Assembly (NCBI RefSeq): GCF_009765165.1
Contig: NZ_VLNU01000001.1
Coordinates: 1 to 64,000 of the forward strand
Direction of reading: 5' to 3'
DNA length: 64,000 bases
DNA from: Lysobacter panacisoli
Lineage (GTDB): Bacteria; Pseudomonadota; Gammaproteobacteria; Xanthomonadales; Xanthomonadaceae
Positions 28,088-36,633 of the stretch are shown one piece after another. Both the position numbers and the translations under genes were made by a program. The notes under the pieces are model-generated. The model was not told the origin of the DNA and searched no databases. It saw only the letters and a program-made list of their open reading frames with translations. Within the stretch, counting starts at the first letter, position 1. Each line of letters opens with the position of its first letter.

Positions 28088-29752
28088 TTACGGCTCAGGC
28101 CATGCACGCGACATCAGTCCGCCCAGCGCGAAATCGCGCGGCAGCGTGCCGTAGGCCAGTCCGTGGTCGCCGCCGATGCGCGTGGTGCAGAACGCGTCCG
28201 CCATCGGGTTGTCGGCGCGCAGCAGCAGGCTGGCCTGCAACGCCAACGCCAGCGCTTCAACCCAGCGCCGCGCTTCGGCTTCGGGCAGCACGGCTTCGCC
28301 TTCCAGCACCGGGCGCAGCTCCTTGAACTCCACGTCGAAATCCGGATCCAGGTGCAGCGCGCCTTCGAGTTCGGTGAGTAGCGCGCGGCCGGTCTCCGGT
28401 TCGCGCTGCAATGCGCGCAGCACGTCCAGGCACTGGATGTTGCCGCTGCCTTCCCAGATGGAGTTGAGCGGCGCCTGCCGGTACAGGCGCGGCAGCATCG
28501 AGTCCTCGACATAGCCCGCGCCGCCAAGGCATTCCTGCGCTTCGTTGACGAAGCCCGGCGCGCGCTTGCACACCCAGTACTTGCCGATGGCCGTGGCGAT
28601 GCGCGCGAATGCGGCCTCCTGCGAGTCGTACGGCGCGCGATCCACCGCACGCGCCACGCGCATGGCGAACACGATCGCCGCTTCCGCTTCGACCGCGAGG
28701 TCTGCCAGCACGTTGCGCATCAGTGCGTGATCGGACAGGCGCTTGCCGAACGCGATGCGATGATGCGTGTGGTGCAGCGCCTGCGCGAGCGCCATGCGCA
28801 TTTCCGCGGCGGCGCCGAGCATGCAGTCCAAGCGCGTGAGCATCACCATCTCGAGGATGGTCGCCACGCCGCGGCCTTCGTCGCCGACGCGGTAAGCCCA
28901 TGCTTCCATGAACTCGACTTCCGACGAGGCGTTGGACCAGTCGCCGAGCTTGTCCTTCAACCGCATCAGCGCGAAGGCATTGCGCGTGCCGTCCGGCCGC
29001 CAGCGCGGCATCAGGAAGCAACTCAGCCCGCCCGGCGCCTGCGCGAGAACGAGGAACGCATCGGACATCGGCGCGGAGAAGAACCACTTGTGCCCGACCA
29101 GCCGATACTCGCCGTCCGCACCGAGCGGCGTGGCGACGGTCGCGTTGGCACGCACGTCGCTGCCGCCTTGCTTCTCGGTCATGCCCATGCCCAGCGTGAT
29201 ACCGAGCTTGTGTTCGCTGGCGATGTCGCGCGGGTCGTAGTACGGCGAGACCGCCTTGGTTTCCCAGCCCGCGAGCTCCGGCGCCTGGCGCAGCACGGGA
29301 ATCGCGGCGTGGGTCATGGTCAACGGGCAACTGGTGCCCGGCTCGACCTGATGGTGCAGGTAACTCAACGCGGCACGCGCGACGTGCGAGCCCGGACGCA
29401 GCTGCGACCACGACAATCCCGCGACGCCGTGCTCGATCGCCGCCTGCATGATGCGGTGGTAGTTGGGATGGAATTCGACCAGATCGATGCGATGGCCGAA
29501 GCGATCGTGCGTGCGCAGGCGTGGACGGTCGCGGTGCGCGTCGAAGCTGAGGCGATAGAGTTCGTCGCCGGCGAGCGCGCCATAGGTGGCGAGCATGTCG
29601 GTGAATTCACCGCTGCCCTCGCGTTCGACGGCATCGCGCAGCGCCACGTCGTCGCGCCACAGGTCGCGCGGCGCGAACTCCGGCGGCTGGTTGTCGACGC
29701 GGTGCGTCGCGAACGGCGGCAGCGGTTCCATCTGCGACTCCGGCCCGGGCAT
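28088..29752 (-). CDS. aidB: AidB-type acyl-CoA dehydrogenase (DNA alkylation response family)
   Basis: A 554-residue flavoprotein. The length, the long N-terminal extension and the signatures GMGMTEKQGGSDVR, HKWFFSAPMSDAFLVLAQ and WEGSGNIQCLDVLRAL fit AidB rather than ordinary acyl-CoA dehydrogenases of ~380 residues. In E. coli, AidB belongs to the adaptive response to alkylation, binds FAD and double-stranded DNA, and has weak isovaleryl-CoA dehydrogenase activity. The ada/alkB genes are not adjacent here. The first Met (MPGPESQ) or the internal MEPLPPF could be the start. A flavin monooxygenase gene lies 26 bases upstream on the same strand. Confidence 0.9.
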   Translation of the reverse strand: MPGPESQMEPLPPFATHRVDNQPPEFAPRDLWRDDVALRDAVEREGSGEFTDMLATYGALAGDELYRLSFDAHRDRPRLRTHDRFGHRIDLVEFHPNYHRIMQAAIEHGVAGLSWSQLRPGSHVARAALSYLHHQVEPGTSCPLTMTHAAIPVLRQAPELAGWETKAVSPYYDPRDIASEHKLGITLGMGMTEKQGGSDVRANATVATPLGADGEYRLVGHKWFFSAPMSDAFLVLAQAPGGLSCFLMPRWRPDGTRNAFALMRLKDKLGDWSNASSEVEFMEAWAYRVGDEGRGVATILEMVMLTRLDCMLGAAAEMRMALAQALHHTHHRIAFGKRLSDHALMRNVLADLAVEAEAAIVFAMRVARAVDRAPYDSQEAAFARIATAIGKYWVCKRAPGFVNEAQECLGGAGYVEDSMLPRLYRQAPLNSIWEGSGNIQCLDVLRALQREPETGRALLTELEGALHLDPDFDVEFKELRPVLEGEAVLPEAEARRWVEALALALQASLLLRADNPMADAFCTTRIGGDHGLAYGTLPRDFALGGLMSRAWPEP

Positions 29753-29778
29753 GGACCGATTCTAGGCCCAGCGACGGG

Positions 29779-31044
29779 TCAGGCGGTCTCGTCGGCCAGC
29801 CGGTCCGGAACCGGCGGTTGTGCCGCCGTTGCGGAAAGCGCGGACAGGAACCCCGGTGCCAGGGCGAACGTGTCCAGCCAACCGCTGCGGGTACCGGTGA
29901 GCACGCGAAGCATCTGCCCGCGTCCGCCCGGCAGGCGCGACATCGGATGGAACAGGCGGTCGCGCAGCACGGCCAGGCGGTCGTGCTCGGACTGGAACAG
30001 CGGCGTGAGCCAGCGGCTCCACAGGTGGTACATGCGCAGGTGCGCGCGACGGCGGCGCTGATAGTCGGCGAAGGCCGCGGGCAATCCGGCATGGGTGCGC
30101 AGTGCGTCGCGCAGGGCCTGCGCATCGACCAGCGCCATGTTCACGCCCTGCCCCAGCTGCGGGCTCATCGCGTGGGCGGAATCGCCCATCAGCACCGTGC
30201 GTCCGCGATGCCATTGCCGCAGCACGGTGTCGCGGTAGCGCGCCTGCGCCAGCCCCGTCGGAACCGCGGTGTCGTGCAGCAGCCCGGCCGCCTGCGGCCA
30301 TACGGATTCGACCTCGCGCCGCCATGCATGCTCGTCGTTGGCCGCGTCGGCCAGCGACGCGGTCGGCAGGCTCCAGAAGAAGCTCAGGCGCGGCACCGGG
30401 TCGCCGGGGCGGGTGCCCACCGGCAAGAGGCCGGCCATGCGCCGTGCGCGCACGTAGCGTTGGCGAAGCTCGTCGCCGATCGGCCAGTCGCGCTGCGCGA
30501 CCAGGCACCACTGCGCGCCCCACGGATAGGGCCGGTCGAGTGCGGGCGTCGCGATCGAACCACGCAGGGCGGAGGCCGCGCCGTCGGCGACGATCAACAG
30601 ATCGAAACCGCCATGCTCATCGCCGTGTTCGTCGCGCATCGTCGCGTTGTCCGGATCGATCCCGACGATGCGCCGCCCGCAATGCACGCGCCTGCCCTCT
30701 CGCCATGCGGCGTCGAGCAGGCCGAACAGCGCGCCGCGCTGCATGCCCAGCCCGAACAGGCGGGCGTCCAGATCGGCGTACCGCATGTCCATGACCGCGC
30801 GACCCTGCACGGTCTCGCCCAACAGGCGGCCGATGCGCGCACCGTGCGACAAGGCGGCGTCGAGCAGGCCCAGTTCCCACAACACCGACAGCCCGGTGGG
30901 CTGGAGCAGGAAGCCGGCGCCGACCGGACCGAGCACCGGCGCGCGCTCGAACACGTCGACCTCGTGGCCGTCGCGGGTCAGCAGCAGCGCGGCGGCCTGC
31001 CCGGCGGTGCCGTATCCGACGATGCCGATGCGCAGGGGCTTCAA
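29779..31044 (-). CDS. FAD-dependent monooxygenase, UbiH/salicylate hydroxylase-like
   Basis: A protein of ~421 residues in the class A flavin monooxygenase family. The N-terminal Rossmann motif is IGIVGYGTAGQAAALLL, the middle DG-type region is around LLIVADGAASALRG, and the FAD-ribityl motif is VLMGDSAHAMSPQLGQGVNMALVDA. These enzymes hydroxylate aromatic or similar substrates with NAD(P)H and oxygen; the substrate is not evident. I propose the TTG at 31044, just before the conserved core. A longer frame begins at 31107, but its first codons run through the csp terminator hairpin, so that start is unlikely. Probably co-transcribed with aidB downstream. Confidence 0.85.
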   Translation of the reverse strand: MKPLRIGIVGYGTAGQAAALLLTRDGHEVDVFERAPVLGPVGAGFLLQPTGLSVLWELGLLDAALSHGARIGRLLGETVQGRAVMDMRYADLDARLFGLGMQRGALFGLLDAAWREGRRVHCGRRIVGIDPDNATMRDEHGDEHGGFDLLIVADGAASALRGSIATPALDRPYPWGAQWCLVAQRDWPIGDELRQRYVRARRMAGLLPVGTRPGDPVPRLSFFWSLPTASLADAANDEHAWRREVESVWPQAAGLLHDTAVPTGLAQARYRDTVLRQWHRGRTVLMGDSAHAMSPQLGQGVNMALVDAQALRDALRTHAGLPAAFADYQRRRRAHLRMYHLWSRWLTPLFQSEHDRLAVLRDRLFHPMSRLPGGRGQMLRVLTGTRSGWLDTFALAPGFLSALSATAAQPPVPDRLADETA

Positions 31045-31072
31045 GGCGACGACGTCCTGTCGGTTGCGGATG

Positions 31073-31100
31073 AAAAAAGGCCCCGCATTGCGGGGCCTTT
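31073..31100 (-). terminator. Rho-independent terminator of the cold-shock gene
   Basis: On the minus strand the stem AAAGGCCCCGC / GCGGGGCCTTT with a 3-base loop runs into TTTTTT. It starts 30 bases after the csp stop codon and separates csp from the monooxygenase gene. Confidence 0.9.
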
Positions 31101-31129
31101 CGCTCAAAGATGCGGGCTTGCGCCTGCGA

Positions 31130-31336
31130 TCACGCCACGATATTGATGTTGGACGCCTGGGCGCCCTTCGGGCCCTGCGTCAACTCGTAACTGACGCGCT
31201 GGCCTTCCTGCAAGCTGCGGAAGCCCTTGGCGTTGATCGCGGAGAAATGCGCGAACACATCTGCGCTGCCGTCCTCGGGAGAAATGAACCCGAAGCCCTT
31301 GGCGTCGTTGAACCATTTCACGGTGCCGTACTGCAT
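31130..31336 (-). CDS. CspA-family cold-shock protein
   Basis: A 68-residue single cold-shock domain that binds single-stranded RNA and DNA as a chaperone. RNP1 is KGFGFI and RNP2 is VFAHFS, preceded by the usual TVKWFNDA. Length and composition are normal for the CspA/CspD family. It stands as its own unit: a sigma-70 promoter lies ~66 bases upstream and a strong terminator directly after it. The ~60-base 5' leader could carry a cold-responsive structure, but it is much shorter than that of E. coli cspA. Confidence 0.95.
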   Translation of the reverse strand: MQYGTVKWFNDAKGFGFISPEDGSADVFAHFSAINAKGFRSLQEGQRVSYELTQGPKGAQASNINIVA

Positions 31337-31401
31337 GTCCTTGTCAACCTCATGCTGGATGCGAGTCGCGCACGGCCGGATGCAGGCCCGAGCGCTGGAC
31401 G

Positions 31402-31430
31402 AGTATGCAAACTGAACGCCGGCTTGACAA
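31402..31430 (-). promoter_or_regulatory. Predicted sigma-70 promoter of the cold-shock gene
   Basis: On the minus strand, TTGTCA and CATACT are separated by 17 bases, with the -10 element 65 bases before the csp ATG. It abuts the stop codon of the upstream phosphorylase gene. Confidence 0.6.
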
Positions 31431-32195
31431 TCATCTTTCGACAGGGGGGGCTAACAGGGCGGTGAGCAGCCCCGGCAGCCCGGCCGATGCGACGGCCACG
31501 TTGTCGAGCACGTCCTGCAGGGTGATGACCTCGTCCGGGTCCGGACCGGCGCCGGCCGCCCAGTTGGCGACAATCGCCAGACAGGCGTAATCCAGGCCGA
31601 GTTCGCGGGCCAGGCCGGCCTCCGGCATGCCGGTCATGCCGACCAGGTCGCAGCCGTCGCGGCGCATGCGGGCGATCTCGGCGCGCGTCTCCAGACGCGG
31701 TCCCTGGGTCGCGCCGTAACAGCCGTCAGCCACGAGTGCGACGCCGGCCTTCGCCGCCGCGGCGATCACAGAGTCGCGCAGCGAGCGGGTATAGGGTTCG
31801 CCGAAATCGACGTGCAGGACCTCAGTGCCGGGCTCCTCGCAGATCGTGGAGATGCGACCCCAGGTGTAGTCGATGAGCTGGTCAGGACACGCCAGCACGC
31901 GCGGGCCGAAGCGCTCGGTGATGCCGCCCACCGTGTTGAGCGCGAGCACGCGCGTGGCGCCGAGCGCCTGCAGCGCGGCGAGGTTGGCGCGGTAGTTGAT
32001 CTTGTGCGGCGGCAGCGAATGGCCCTCGCCATGACGCGCGAGGAAGGCCACGCGGTGGCCGTCGAGCGTGCCGACGCGGATCGGGCCCGACGGCGCACCG
32101 AAGCGCGTGTCGGGCTGTTGCGTCTGCACGTCCTGCAGGTCGGCGAGTTTGTACAGGCCGGTGCCGCCGATGACGGCCAGTTCGATTGCGCTCAT
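31431..32195 (-). CDS. S-methyl-5'-thioinosine phosphorylase (MTAP/PNP family)
   Basis: A 254-residue purine nucleoside phosphorylase of the MTAP subfamily. Visible are the phosphate-binding AVIGGTGLY and [28 protein letters not shown], and the base/ribose site region [29 protein letters not shown]. In Pseudomonas and relatives this branch prefers S-methyl-5'-thioinosine, made by deaminating methylthioadenosine, and returns hypoxanthine and methylthioribose-1-phosphate. The gene directly upstream is a hypoxanthine phosphoribosyltransferase 4 bases away, which fits salvage of the released hypoxanthine. Plain methylthioadenosine phosphorylase is the alternative. Confidence 0.9.
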   Translation of the reverse strand: MSAIELAVIGGTGLYKLADLQDVQTQQPDTRFGAPSGPIRVGTLDGHRVAFLARHGEGHSLPPHKINYRANLAALQALGATRVLALNTVGGITERFGPRVLACPDQLIDYTWGRISTICEEPGTEVLHVDFGEPYTRSLRDSVIAAAAKAGVALVADGCYGATQGPRLETRAEIARMRRDGCDLVGMTGMPEAGLARELGLDYACLAIVANWAAGAGPDPDEVITLQDVLDNVAVASAGLPGLLTALLAPPVER

Positions 32196-32199
32196 CGGC

Positions 32200-32769
32200 T
32201 CAATCCTTCAACGCGTAGATCGCCGGCAGGTTGCGGCCCTGCTCGTGGTAGTCCATGCCATAACCGAACACGTAGCGGTCCGGCACTTCCACGCCCACGT
32301 AGTCGGCGCACACGCCTTGCACGCACCGATCGTGCTTCTTCACCGCAAGCGCGGCGATGCGCACCTCGCGCGCGCCCTGCTCCAGGCACCAGTCGCGGAT
32401 CGCGGCGAGCGTGTGCCCTTCGTCGAGGATGTCGTCGGCCAGCAGCACGCGGCGGTTCCTGAGCGGCGTCGCCGGACGGTGCTTCCACACCAGCTCGCCG
32501 CCGGACGTCTCGCCGCGGTAGCGCGTGGCGTGCAGGTAGTCGAACTCCAGGTCCAGCCCGAGCGCGCCCACTTCCATCGCCAGCTGCGCGGCGAACGGCA
32601 GGCCGCCGTGCATGATCGTCAGGTACACCGGCACGTCGTCGTTGCGGTAATCGGCGCGCATGGCGACGGCCATGCGCCGGATCGCCTGCTCCAGCGTGGC
32701 GCGGTCGAAGACGATGTCGGAGTTGGCCAGCGCCTTGGCCAGGTCGTGCGTATTGGCGACGGTTTCCAT
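32200..32769 (-). CDS. hpt: Hypoxanthine-guanine phosphoribosyltransferase
   Basis: A 189-residue type I phosphoribosyltransferase that converts hypoxanthine (or guanine) and PRPP to IMP (or GMP). The PRPP motif is VLLADDILDEGHTL; LTIMHGGLPFAAQL forms the N-terminal strand-loop; VKKHDRC and DRYVFGYGMDY line the base site. The start METVANTHDL overlaps the stop of nagZ by one base (TGATG), so translation is coupled. With the following thioinosine phosphorylase it forms a purine salvage pair. Confidence 0.92.
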   Translation of the reverse strand: METVANTHDLAKALANSDIVFDRATLEQAIRRMAVAMRADYRNDDVPVYLTIMHGGLPFAAQLAMEVGALGLDLEFDYLHATRYRGETSGGELVWKHRPATPLRNRRVLLADDILDEGHTLAAIRDWCLEQGAREVRIAALAVKKHDRCVQGVCADYVGVEVPDRYVFGYGMDYHEQGRNLPAIYALKD

Positions 32770-33764
32770 CAGGCCAGTCCTTCCTGTCGGCTGCGCGCGG
32801 CGCCGTAACGTGCATCGGCCAGCAGGCCGTCCCATCCCATCGCGCCGCGACCGATCAATCCGGCCAGCGCCATCGTGTTGAGCGTGCGGCCTTCGACCGC
32901 CGCCAGCGATTCCTCGACCAGCTGCGGGTGGCAGACGAGAACCACGTCGCATCCGGCGTCGTAGTGCGCATCGATGCGCGCCTTCACGCCGCCCGCCGAG
33001 AACGCCGCCTTCATGCCGATGTCGTCGCTGAAGACCACGCCGCGGAACTTCATCTCGCCGCGCAGGATGTCCTCGATCCAGTGCTTCGAATAGCCGGCCG
33101 GTTCCGGCGCGACGGCCGGGTACTTCACGTGCGCCATCATCACCGCGTCGGCCTTGGCGTCGATGCCGGCGACGAAGGGAATCAGGTCGGTGGCGCGCAG
33201 TTCGTCGAGCGAACGCGGATCGGCCGCGTCGTCGAAATGCGTGTCGGCCTTGACCGAGCCGTGACCCGGGAAATGCTTGAGCGTCGCCGCCATGCCCGCC
33301 GCGTGCATGCCGCGGATATAGGCGCGGGTGAATTCGGCGACGACCGCCGGATCCTCGGAGAACGCGCGATTGCCGATGGCGAGGTTGCCACGGCCCAGGT
33401 CCACGACCGGCGCGAAGCTCAGGTCCACGCCGCTTGCGCGCACTTCGTTGGCCATCAGCCAGGCGTGCTCTTCGGCGAGCTTCAGCGCGCCTTCGCGATC
33501 GTCCGCGTAACGCTTGCCGAAGCCTTCCAGCGGCGGCAGTGCGCTGTAACCCTCGCGGAAGCGCTGTACGCGACCGCCTTCCTGGTCCACGCAGACCAGC
33601 TGCGGACGCGGCGCGGCGTCGCGGATCGCGGCCGACAGCTCGGCGACCTGGGCCTTCGAGGCGAAGTTGCGGGTGAACAGGATGACGCCGGCACAGGCGT
33701 CGTGCTGCAGCCAGTCGCGCTCCTGCGCGGTGAGTTCGGTACCGGCGACGCCGATCACGAGCAT
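32769..33764 (-). CDS. nagZ: Beta-N-acetylhexosaminidase (glycoside hydrolase family 3)
   Basis: A 331-residue cytosolic enzyme of peptidoglycan recycling that removes N-acetylglucosamine from anhydromuropeptides. The family signature KHFPGHGSVKADTH contains the acid/base His, and the nucleophile Asp lies in FSDDIGM (Asp247/248). Substrate residues occur in CVDQEGGRVQRF. No signal peptide is present. Length equals that of proteobacterial NagZ. NagZ products can induce AmpC beta-lactamase in relatives; no ampC or ampR is seen here. First gene of a nagZ-hpt-phosphorylase operon. Confidence 0.97.
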   Translation of the reverse strand: MLVIGVAGTELTAQERDWLQHDACAGVILFTRNFASKAQVAELSAAIRDAAPRPQLVCVDQEGGRVQRFREGYSALPPLEGFGKRYADDREGALKLAEEHAWLMANEVRASGVDLSFAPVVDLGRGNLAIGNRAFSEDPAVVAEFTRAYIRGMHAAGMAATLKHFPGHGSVKADTHFDDAADPRSLDELRATDLIPFVAGIDAKADAVMMAHVKYPAVAPEPAGYSKHWIEDILRGEMKFRGVVFSDDIGMKAAFSAGGVKARIDAHYDAGCDVVLVCHPQLVEESLAAVEGRTLNTMALAGLIGRGAMGWDGLLADARYGAARSRQEGLA

Positions 33765-33878
33765 GGGGAAACTCCGGAGGAAAGGGACCGCGCCGTCGCG
33801 CGGCGGGTCATTGTCGCGCAGTTGTCCGGCCGCGGCACCCGTGGCACGGGCGACGCGCTGCCCGGTTCAGCGAAGCGG

Positions 33879-34580
33879 TCAGACCTCGCAACCGTCCGGG
33901 CCACAGGCCGTGCCGTCCGGCGCGGGAGCGACCGCCGCGATGCCAAGCCGCGCGAACACGTCGCGGAACACCTCGGGCGTCTGCGCGCCCTGCACCGCCA
34001 TGCGGCCATCGAGCACGAAGGTCGGCACCGCACGGATGCCCAGCGCCTGCGCCTGTCCGAGCTGGGCGCGCACCTCGGCGATGCCTTCGTCGGAATCGAG
34101 CATCGCGCGCACGCGTGCTTCGGACAGGCCGCCCGCGGCGCCGGCATCGACCAGCGTCTGCATATCGGCAAGGTTGCGGCCTTGCGCGAAATGCGCGCGG
34201 AACAGTGCTTCGCCGACCGCGTCGGCATCGCCTTCGCGGCCGGCCAGCCAGATCAGGCGATGCGCCTTGAGCGTACTCACCCGCACCTGGCCGCGGTCGA
34301 AGTCGAACGGCAGGCCTTCGGCGCGACCGGTCGCCTGGGTCTGCGACAGGATCTGCTCGGTGCGCTGCGCGCCGCCGAACTTCTGCTCATAGGCCTGGCG
34401 CAACGGCACCGGCGTTTCGTCGGATTCGGGATCGAGCTGGAACGCGTGCCAGCGGATTTCCACGTTGCGGCCGGCGTCGCCGACCTGCTCCAGCGCGGCG
34501 CGTAGGCGGTGCTTGCCGATCCAGCACCAGGGGCAGACCACGTCGGACCAGATGTCGATGCGCAGGGGTTTGTCGTTCAT
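33879..34580 (-). CDS. DsbA-family (FrnE-like) oxidoreductase
   Basis: A 233-residue thioredoxin-fold protein with the active site CPWC in SDVVCPWCWIGKHRL, an inserted helical domain, and the cis-Pro loop AVPTFVLDGRMAVQGAQ. It ends in an unusual Cys pair, TACGPDGCEV, a short second CxxxxC that could be redox active. FrnE-type proteins are cytosolic, and no signal peptide is seen. The start is set at MNDKPLRIDIW; a longer upstream reading has no family match. They act as disulfide isomerase-like proteins or in stress resistance; the substrate is unknown. Confidence 0.88.
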   Translation of the reverse strand: MNDKPLRIDIWSDVVCPWCWIGKHRLRAALEQVGDAGRNVEIRWHAFQLDPESDETPVPLRQAYEQKFGGAQRTEQILSQTQATGRAEGLPFDFDRGQVRVSTLKAHRLIWLAGREGDADAVGEALFRAHFAQGRNLADMQTLVDAGAAGGLSEARVRAMLDSDEGIAEVRAQLGQAQALGIRAVPTFVLDGRMAVQGAQTPEVFRDVFARLGIAAVAPAPDGTACGPDGCEV

Positions 34581-34606
34581 GGGATCGATATGAGGGCGTG
34601 GACCAG

Positions 34607-35122
34607 CTACGCAACCGTGCCGGCGCGCTCGTCCTGGCTCCATTGCGAGAACGGTCGCGTGGCCAGCGCGAGGTTGTAGTAGCGCGATGCGTCGGTGACT
34701 TCGGCGCCGATCCAGTCCGGCCGCGCGAAGATTTCGTCGGCCGACGACAACTCGATCTCCGCCACCACCAGACCCGCGTTGTCGCCGAGGAATTCATCGA
34801 CTTCCCACAGGTGGCCTTCGTGCGTCACGTAATGGCGGCGCTTGTCGACCATGCCACCCACGCACAATGCGAGCAGGCCACGCGCGTCTGCGACGGGAAT
34901 GGCGTAGTCGTACTCCTGCCGCGTGTGGCCCAGCTCGCGCGACTTGAGGTTGAGGAAGGCCTCGTCACCGGCAATGCGCACGCGCACCGACGCCTTCATC
35001 GCGCCGGAGTCCATCGCAGCCTGATCGTTGATATAGCCCTGCGCCATCGGCACGACCTTGTGCGCGGCCGCGCGCCAGCCATCGCCGGTGACGAGGAACT
35101 TGCGTTCGATTTCGATGCCCAT
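34607..35122 (-). CDS. CYTH domain protein (inorganic triphosphatase family)
   Basis: A 171-residue protein that starts with the CYTH signature EIERKFLV (Glu4, Glu6, Lys8), followed by the strand motifs RVRIAGDEAFLNLKSRE, WEVDEFLGDNAGLVVAEIEL and a C-terminal helix. These form a tunnel that binds tripolyphosphate and divalent metal. Bacterial members of this short type hydrolyse inorganic triphosphate or act in unknown ways. The start at MGIEIERKF is fixed by the motif. It lies 7 bases after rlmD on the same strand, probably one operon. Confidence 0.9.
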   Translation of the reverse strand: MGIEIERKFLVTGDGWRAAAHKVVPMAQGYINDQAAMDSGAMKASVRVRIAGDEAFLNLKSRELGHTRQEYDYAIPVADARGLLALCVGGMVDKRRHYVTHEGHLWEVDEFLGDNAGLVVAEIELSSADEIFARPDWIGAEVTDASRYYNLALATRPFSQWSQDERAGTVA

Positions 35123-35129
35123 GACGACC

Positions 35130-36458
35130 TCAGCGCTCGAACAGCGCGATGGATTCCACATGCGCGGTGTGCGGGAACATGTCCATCACACCTGCTGCCT
35201 TGAGCTTCCAGCCGCGTTCCTTGACCAGGAATCCCGCGTCGCGCGCGAGCGAGGCCGGGTGGCAACTCACGTAGACGATGCGATCGAACTGCTTGAGCGG
35301 CAGCTGCGCGAGCACGACGTCGGCGCCCGAACGCGGCGGATCCAGCAGCAGCTTGTCGAAGGGTTCCTTCATCCAGGTTTCGCCGGACAGATCCTTCGCG
35401 AGATCCGCGGCGTGGAACTCGGCATTGGCGATTCCGTTGTGCGCGGCGTTCTCGCGCGCGCGGCGCACCAGCCCCGCTTCGCCTTCCACGCCGACCACCT
35501 CGCGCACGCGGCGCGCCAGCGGCAGGGTGAAATTACCCAGGCCGGCGAACAGGTCGAGCACGCGGTCTTCCGGCTTCGGATCGAGCAGGTCGATCGCGAG
35601 CTGGATCATCCGACCGTTGAGGCCGGCGTTGACCTGGATGAAGTCGAGCGGACGGAACAGGAATTCCAGGTTCCACTGCGGCAGCGAGAACGCCAGCTTC
35701 GGCGATTCGGGCCACAGCGCATGCACGGTGTCGATGCCGCCGGGCTGCAGGAAGATGGCGAAGCCGCGCTGCTTGGCGAATGCGACCAGCGCATCGCGGT
35801 CCGCATCCGACAGCGGCACCAGGTGGCGGATCGTCAGCGCGACGCCGGAGAAATCGTCCTGCGCATCGCCCGCGATGAATTCGATCTGCGGAATCTCGCG
35901 ACGCGCCTGAAGGCCGTCGACCAGCGCCTGCAGCGCCGGCAACGCTTCGCCGATGCGCGGGATCACGGTGTGGCATTCGCGGATGTCGGCGACGAAGCGC
36001 GGATCGGTCTCGCGGAAACCGACCAGGGTCTTGTCCTTCTTCTCGACGCGACGCACCGAGAACCGGCCCTTGCGGCGATAGCCCCACTGCGAGTCGGTCA
36101 GTGGCGCGAGGATGCGTTCGGGCGTGACATGGCCGATGCGCTCGAAGTTCTCCATCAGCACGCGCTGCTTGGCAAGGATCTGCTGGTCCTCGGCGTAGTG
36201 CTGCAGGGCGCAGCCGCTGCAGGTGCCGAAGTGCGCGCAGCGCGGCGTGACGCGTTCGGGCGCGGCGTGCAGGACTTCGACAGTCCTGGCCTCGTCGAAA
36301 CTGCGGTGGCGGCCGGTCTGCGAGGCCATGACGCGCTCGCCCGGCAATGCGCCGGCAACGAACACGGCTTTGCCGTCGGGACGGCGGGCGACACCGCGAC
36401 CGTCATGGGTCAGGTCGGTGATGTCGACTTCGAAGGGGGTTTGATCGATGCGGGCCAC
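35130..36458 (-). CDS. rlmD: 23S rRNA (uracil-1939-C5)-methyltransferase
   Basis: A 442-residue SAM-dependent enzyme. Residues ~1-60 form a TRAM RNA-binding domain. An iron-sulfur cluster is bound by Cys74, Cys80 and Cys83 (CAHFGTCSGC) with a fourth Cys in IRECHTV. The methyltransferase domain has VLDLFAGLGNFTLPLA, LLLDPPRSGA and the catalytic YVSCHPASLARD. Together they identify RlmD (RumA), which methylates U1939 of 23S rRNA. The start is a GTG (VARIDQTPFEVDI). A palindromic G/C-rich repeat lies in the 175-base gap upstream. Confidence 0.96.
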   Translation of the reverse strand: MARIDQTPFEVDITDLTHDGRGVARRPDGKAVFVAGALPGERVMASQTGRHRSFDEARTVEVLHAAPERVTPRCAHFGTCSGCALQHYAEDQQILAKQRVLMENFERIGHVTPERILAPLTDSQWGYRRKGRFSVRRVEKKDKTLVGFRETDPRFVADIRECHTVIPRIGEALPALQALVDGLQARREIPQIEFIAGDAQDDFSGVALTIRHLVPLSDADRDALVAFAKQRGFAIFLQPGGIDTVHALWPESPKLAFSLPQWNLEFLFRPLDFIQVNAGLNGRMIQLAIDLLDPKPEDRVLDLFAGLGNFTLPLARRVREVVGVEGEAGLVRRARENAAHNGIANAEFHAADLAKDLSGETWMKEPFDKLLLDPPRSGADVVLAQLPLKQFDRIVYVSCHPASLARDAGFLVKERGWKLKAAGVMDMFPHTAHVESIALFER

Positions 36459-36511
36459 AGCGGCTGGCGACTACTACGCGAAAACGGGGCCGCGTATTGT
36501 CGCAGATCCAG

Positions 36512-36628
36512 CTCCCTCCCCTGCTCGCAGGGGAGGGTTGGGGAGGGGGTGCGATGCCGCGTCGCGGCGAGTTCGACGCTGGGCGCCTTAACCCCCTCCC
36601 GACCTCCCCCTGCAAACAGGGGGAGGAG
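36512..36628. repeat. Intergenic inverted repeat pair of CCCTCCCC type
   Basis: The left unit (36512-36550) reads CTCCCTCCCCTGCTCGCAGG and onward into GGGTTGGGGAGGGGGT. The right unit (36590-36628) is its near inverse, AACCCCCTCCCGACCTCCCC and onward into CAGGGGGAGG. Each unit has its own small hairpin (CCCCTG..CAGGGG type). About 39 bases lie between. This looks like a family of dispersed intergenic repeats of Xanthomonadaceae, akin to BIME/REP pairs. Confidence 0.7.
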
Positions 36629-36633
36629 AACGA

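Noticed and set aside
31045..31107. N-terminal extension of the flavin monooxygenase
   Set aside because: The added codons run through the csp terminator and do not match the family.
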